Shown here piece after piece: positions 62,031 through 64,000 of a stretch of DNA of 64,000 nt. Source of the stretch: Paenibacillus_G filicis (GTDB lineage: Bacteria > Bacillota > Bacilli > Paenibacillales > NBRC-103111); NCBI RefSeq assembly GCF_038070315.1, contig NZ_JBBPCC010000003.1:286365-350364 (forward strand), read 5' to 3'. The notes under the pieces were generated by a model. The model was not told the origin of the DNA and did not search any database. It was given only the letters and a program-made list of their open reading frames with translations. The position numbers were made by a program, and so were the translations under genes. Every line of letters begins with the position of its first letter. The first letter of the stretch is position 1.

Positions 62031-62844
62031 TTACCAGGTCATGTCGCGCCTGCAGGAGTCAGGAACCTTCACCGTCACGGCCCATGAGCGGGCATGGCTG
62101 GGTACGATGCTGGAGCATCCATCGGCGGAGGAAGCCTTCAGTTCGGACACCCTGGAGAAGCTGCGGAGCTTGCTGCAGACAGACGCCCCCACTCCGAAGG
62201 GCACCCACTTCGTGGAAAAGGCCCGCAGCTCACAGCGGCAGATTTATCATCCGCTGCTGCGAGTGCTGCGGCGCCTGATCGCTACCCAATCCGGGCTGCG
62301 GCTGACCTGCCGCACCAAGCATGGCCTGGAATTTCAGCAGCAGTCCGGCTTCCCGTATAAGCTGGAATATTCGATGGTTAAACAGGAATGGTACCTGATC
62401 TGGTATCACACCCGGCACAAAACGCTCATGAATACGAAGCTTGCCCATATCACGGCCGTCTCGGAGCAACAGATCCCCGCTGATCAGAGTGAACCTCTGA
62501 TGACCGCTATAGCCGGGCGTCTGGAGCATAAGAAGCGCACAGCACTCGTCGAGATTGTCGAACGCTACCACAAGGAGCTATCCCGCATTTTGTATGCCTT
62601 CTCCTGCTTTGAGAAGGAGGTCGCTTATGATGAGGCACAGCATCGCTATACCATCCGGCTTCAGTTTATGAGCGATGAGAGCGAATACGTTTTATCCAAG
62701 CTCCGCTTTCTCGGTAAGCGCGTCCGGGTCATCGAGGGTCTCTATTTGCAGCAGCGTATGGCAGAGTCCGCAAGCAAAGCTCTAGCCCGTTATGGAGTAG
62801 ATGTGCTGGAGGAAGAAGAAGTTTCGGGGCAGGCTATAGGCTAG
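62005..62844 (+). CDS. WYL-domain protein without an HTH, partner of the upstream regulator
   Basis: A 279-residue protein with WYL-like features (MVKQEWYLIWYHTRHKTLMNTKLAHI, about 125-150) and a C-terminal WCX-like domain (about 185-270), but no recognisable N-terminal HTH. The gene starts inside the end of the first WYL gene (26-base overlap), so the two are translationally coupled and probably form a heteromer, like the PafB/PafC pair of actinobacteria. Confidence 0.82.
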   Translation: MNPFEKIFNYQVMSRLQESGTFTVTAHERAWLGTMLEHPSAEEAFSSDTLEKLRSLLQTDAPTPKGTHFVEKARSSQRQIYHPLLRVLRRLIATQSGLRLTCRTKHGLEFQQQSGFPYKLEYSMVKQEWYLIWYHTRHKTLMNTKLAHITAVSEQQIPADQSEPLMTAIAGRLEHKKRTALVEIVERYHKELSRILYAFSCFEKEVAYDEAQHRYTIRLQFMSDESEYVLSKLRFLGKRVRVIEGLYLQQRMAESASKALARYGVDVLEEEEVSGQAIG

Positions 62845-62894
62845 CTGATTCCTCAGCGAAGGAAGGCCGTTGTATCCATGATGCCCATGCGCCA

Positions 62895-62935
62895 CGAGAC
62901 AAGATTCCCATCTCAGGGGACTTTGTCTTGTCTCG
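62895..62935 (+). terminator. Possible terminator after the WYL pair
   Basis: CGAGACAAGA and TCTTGTCTCG form a perfect 10-bp stem with an inner CCC/GGG; the tail is not T-rich. Confidence 0.45.
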
Positions 62936-62969
62936 TTGCGAGGGTGGGTCTGTACTTGTTATCGATAAT

Positions 62970-63011
62970 AAAAAAAGCCCGTCAATTTGCGCAAAAGCAC
63001 AATCGACAGGC
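62970..63011 (-). terminator. Intrinsic terminator of the rRNA-tRNA operon
   Basis: A long imperfect stem (GCCTGTCGATTGTGC with GCGCAAATTGACGGGC on the minus strand) is followed by seven T residues, 20 bases after tRNA-Pro. Confidence 0.88.
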
Positions 63012-63030
63012 AGTTATGTCATACTTATGG

Positions 63031-63104
63031 TCGGGATGACACGATTTGAACATGCGACCCCCTGGTCCCAAACCAGGTGCTCTACCAAGCTGAGCTACAT
63101 CCCG
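63031..63104 (-). tRNA. tRNA-Pro (TGG)
   Basis: Acceptor CGGGATG/CATCCCG with discriminator A; anticodon stem CCTGG/CCAGG with loop TTTGGGA. The CCA end is not encoded, unlike the other five tRNAs of the cluster. Last gene of the operon. Confidence 0.95.
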
Positions 63105-63119
63105 ACGTATGAAGAAGAA

Positions 63120-63194
63120 TGGAGCGGAAGACGGGAATCGAACCCGCGACCCTCGCCTTGGCAAGGCGATGCTCTACCGCTGAGCCACTTCCGC
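63120..63194 (-). tRNA. tRNA-Gly (GCC)
   Basis: Acceptor GCGGAAG/CTTCCGC, anticodon stem TCGCC/GGCGA with loop TTGCCAA. The CCA end is encoded. Confidence 0.96.
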
Positions 63195-63229
63195 ACACTT
63201 AATATTTCCCTCTGACACCGAACGTTTAA

Positions 63230-63306
63230 TGGCGGAGCCGACGGGATTCGAACCCGCGGTCTCCTGCGTGACAGGCAGGCATGTTAGGCCTCTACACCAC
63301 GGCTCC
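63230..63306 (-). tRNA. tRNA-Asp (GTC)
   Basis: Acceptor GGAGCCG/CGGCTCC with discriminator G, anticodon loop CTGTCAC, CCA encoded. Confidence 0.95.
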
Positions 63307-63319
63307 ACACTTAAAAATT

Positions 63320-63396
<77 letters not shown>

Positions 63397-63402
63397 ATAG
63401 TA

Positions 63403-63478
63403 TGGTGAACGCTGACGGGATCGAACCGCCGACCCTTACCCTGTCAAGGTAATGCTCTCCCAGCTGAGCTAAGCGTTC
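63403..63478 (-). tRNA. tRNA-Val (GAC)
   Basis: Acceptor GAACGCT/AGCGTTC, anticodon stem TTACC/GGTAA with loop TTGACAG, CCA encoded. Confidence 0.95.
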
Positions 63479-63484
63479 ATGAAA

Positions 63485-63559
63485 TGGTGACCCGTAGGGG
63501 ATTCGAACCCCTGTTACCTCCGTGAAAGGGAGGTGTCTTAACCCCTTGACCAACGGGCC
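63485..63559 (-). tRNA. tRNA-Glu (TTC)
   Basis: Acceptor GGCCCGT/ACGGGTC with one G-T wobble, anticodon stem CCTCC/GGAGG with loop CTTTCAC, CCA encoded. First tRNA after 5S. Confidence 0.95.
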
Positions 63560-63586
63560 GTACTGATATATAACTTTAGGTTACAG

Positions 63587-63703
63587 GCTTGGCGACGTTC
63601 TACTCTCCCAGGACCCTGCGGTCCAAGTACCATCGACGCTGGAAGGCTTAACGTTCGTGTTCGGGATGGGTACGCGTGGTTCCCTTCCGCCATCATCACC
63701 AAA
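63587..63703 (-). rRNA. rrf: 5S ribosomal RNA
   Basis: 117 nucleotides on the minus strand from TTTGGTGATGATGGCGG to AACGTCGCCAAGC, with the conserved CCGAACACGAACGTTAAGCC core and GATGGTACTTGG. It lies about 70 bases after the 23S 3' end. Confidence 0.95.
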
Positions 63704-63774
63704 CCTGTAATTCTCTCAAGGCTTGCACCTTGAAAACTGGATACGAAACTTAGCATGCTGAATGCTGTTTATTT

Positions 63775-64000
63775 GGATAAGCCCTCGACCGATTAGTATT
63801 CGTCAGCTCCACACGTTACCGCGCTTCCACCCCGAACCTATCTACCTCGTCGTCTACAAGGGGTCTTACATACTGGGAAATCTCATCTTGAGGGGGGCTT
63901 CACGCTTAGATGCTTTCAGCGCTTATCCCTTCCGTACTTGGCTATCCAGCCGTGCCTCTGGCGAGACAACTGGTACACCAGCGGTACGTCCATCCCGGTC
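63775..64000 (-). rRNA. rrl: 23S ribosomal RNA, 3' end (partial)
   Basis: The minus strand reads the conserved 3' part of 23S rRNA, ending ACTAATCGGTCGAGGGCTTATCC. The 5' part continues beyond the window. Start of the 3' end is judged by similarity to Bacillus 23S and may be off by a few bases. Confidence 0.93.

Noticed and set aside
63538..63756. 72-codon frame across 5S rRNA
   Set aside because: It lies wholly in 5S rRNA and its flanks.

Overview
The window looks like a chromosomal segment of a moderately GC-rich Firmicute, most likely Paenibacillus or a close relative. The evidence is a QoxABCD-type aa3 quinol oxidase, odhAB, a Btr/Feu-like siderophore uptake locus with 7-1-7 Fur boxes, strong GGAGG ribosome binding sites with frequent GTG/TTG starts, PucR and AraC regulators with fused sensor domains, and an rRNA operon end followed by a tRNA cluster. 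No phage, insertion sequence or CRISPR array was seen.

Layout. 1-5.0 kb: 5' end of a solute-binding lipoprotein gene, the quinol oxidase operon (minus) and a small membrane protein. 5.3-15.9 kb: a sulfur-nutrition region holding an SsuABC-like importer behind a promoter/operator, an OsmC protein, an attenuator-controlled small secreted protein, a D-cysteine desulfhydrase-like enzyme, a LysR regulator, a polar amino-acid permease and binding protein, an LLM monooxygenase and an SDR with its PucR regulator. 17.6-27.4 kb: DinG-like helicase, 2-oxoglutarate dehydrogenase E2 and E1, and a very large dual histidine kinase. 27.5-32.3 kb: siderophore uptake (binding protein, two permeases) and an AraC/binding-protein fusion regulator. 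32.5-41.7 kb: small metabolic and membrane genes, a GH78-like glycosidase with its AraC regulator, and rpiA. 41.9-45.1 kb: a second Fur-boxed siderophore importer. 45.2-49.6 kb: a decayed ABC-2 exporter beside an intact TetR, an RDD protein, a paired SMR exporter and a LysR. 49.6-52.9 kb: a large modular secreted protein.

The most interesting part is 53.0-62.8 kb. On the minus strand it carries a PARG-type ADP-ribose glycohydrolase, a NADAR protein (codon 2 is a stop), an NrtR-like Nudix regulator with a degenerate Nudix box, a DraG-type ADP-ribosyl hydrolase and a YhcH cupin. Next come an AlkZ/YcaQ-like HTH_42 protein (plus), then RtcB RNA ligase and a RlaP-like nucleotidyltransferase (minus), divergent from an overlapping pair of WYL proteins (plus). 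Read together this is a candidate nucleic-acid damage and ADP-ribosylation reversal island. The window ends with a minus-strand rRNA operon tail: 23S 3' end, 5S, then tRNA Glu, Val, fMet, Asp, Gly and Pro, closed by a terminator.

Three otherwise intact reading frames are interrupted by single nonsense codons (NADAR, GrpB, ABC-2 permease). Gene-free stretches over 300 bases are 5030-5433 (promoters, an operator and a possible small RNA) and 9433-9799 (promoter, attenuator and leader).
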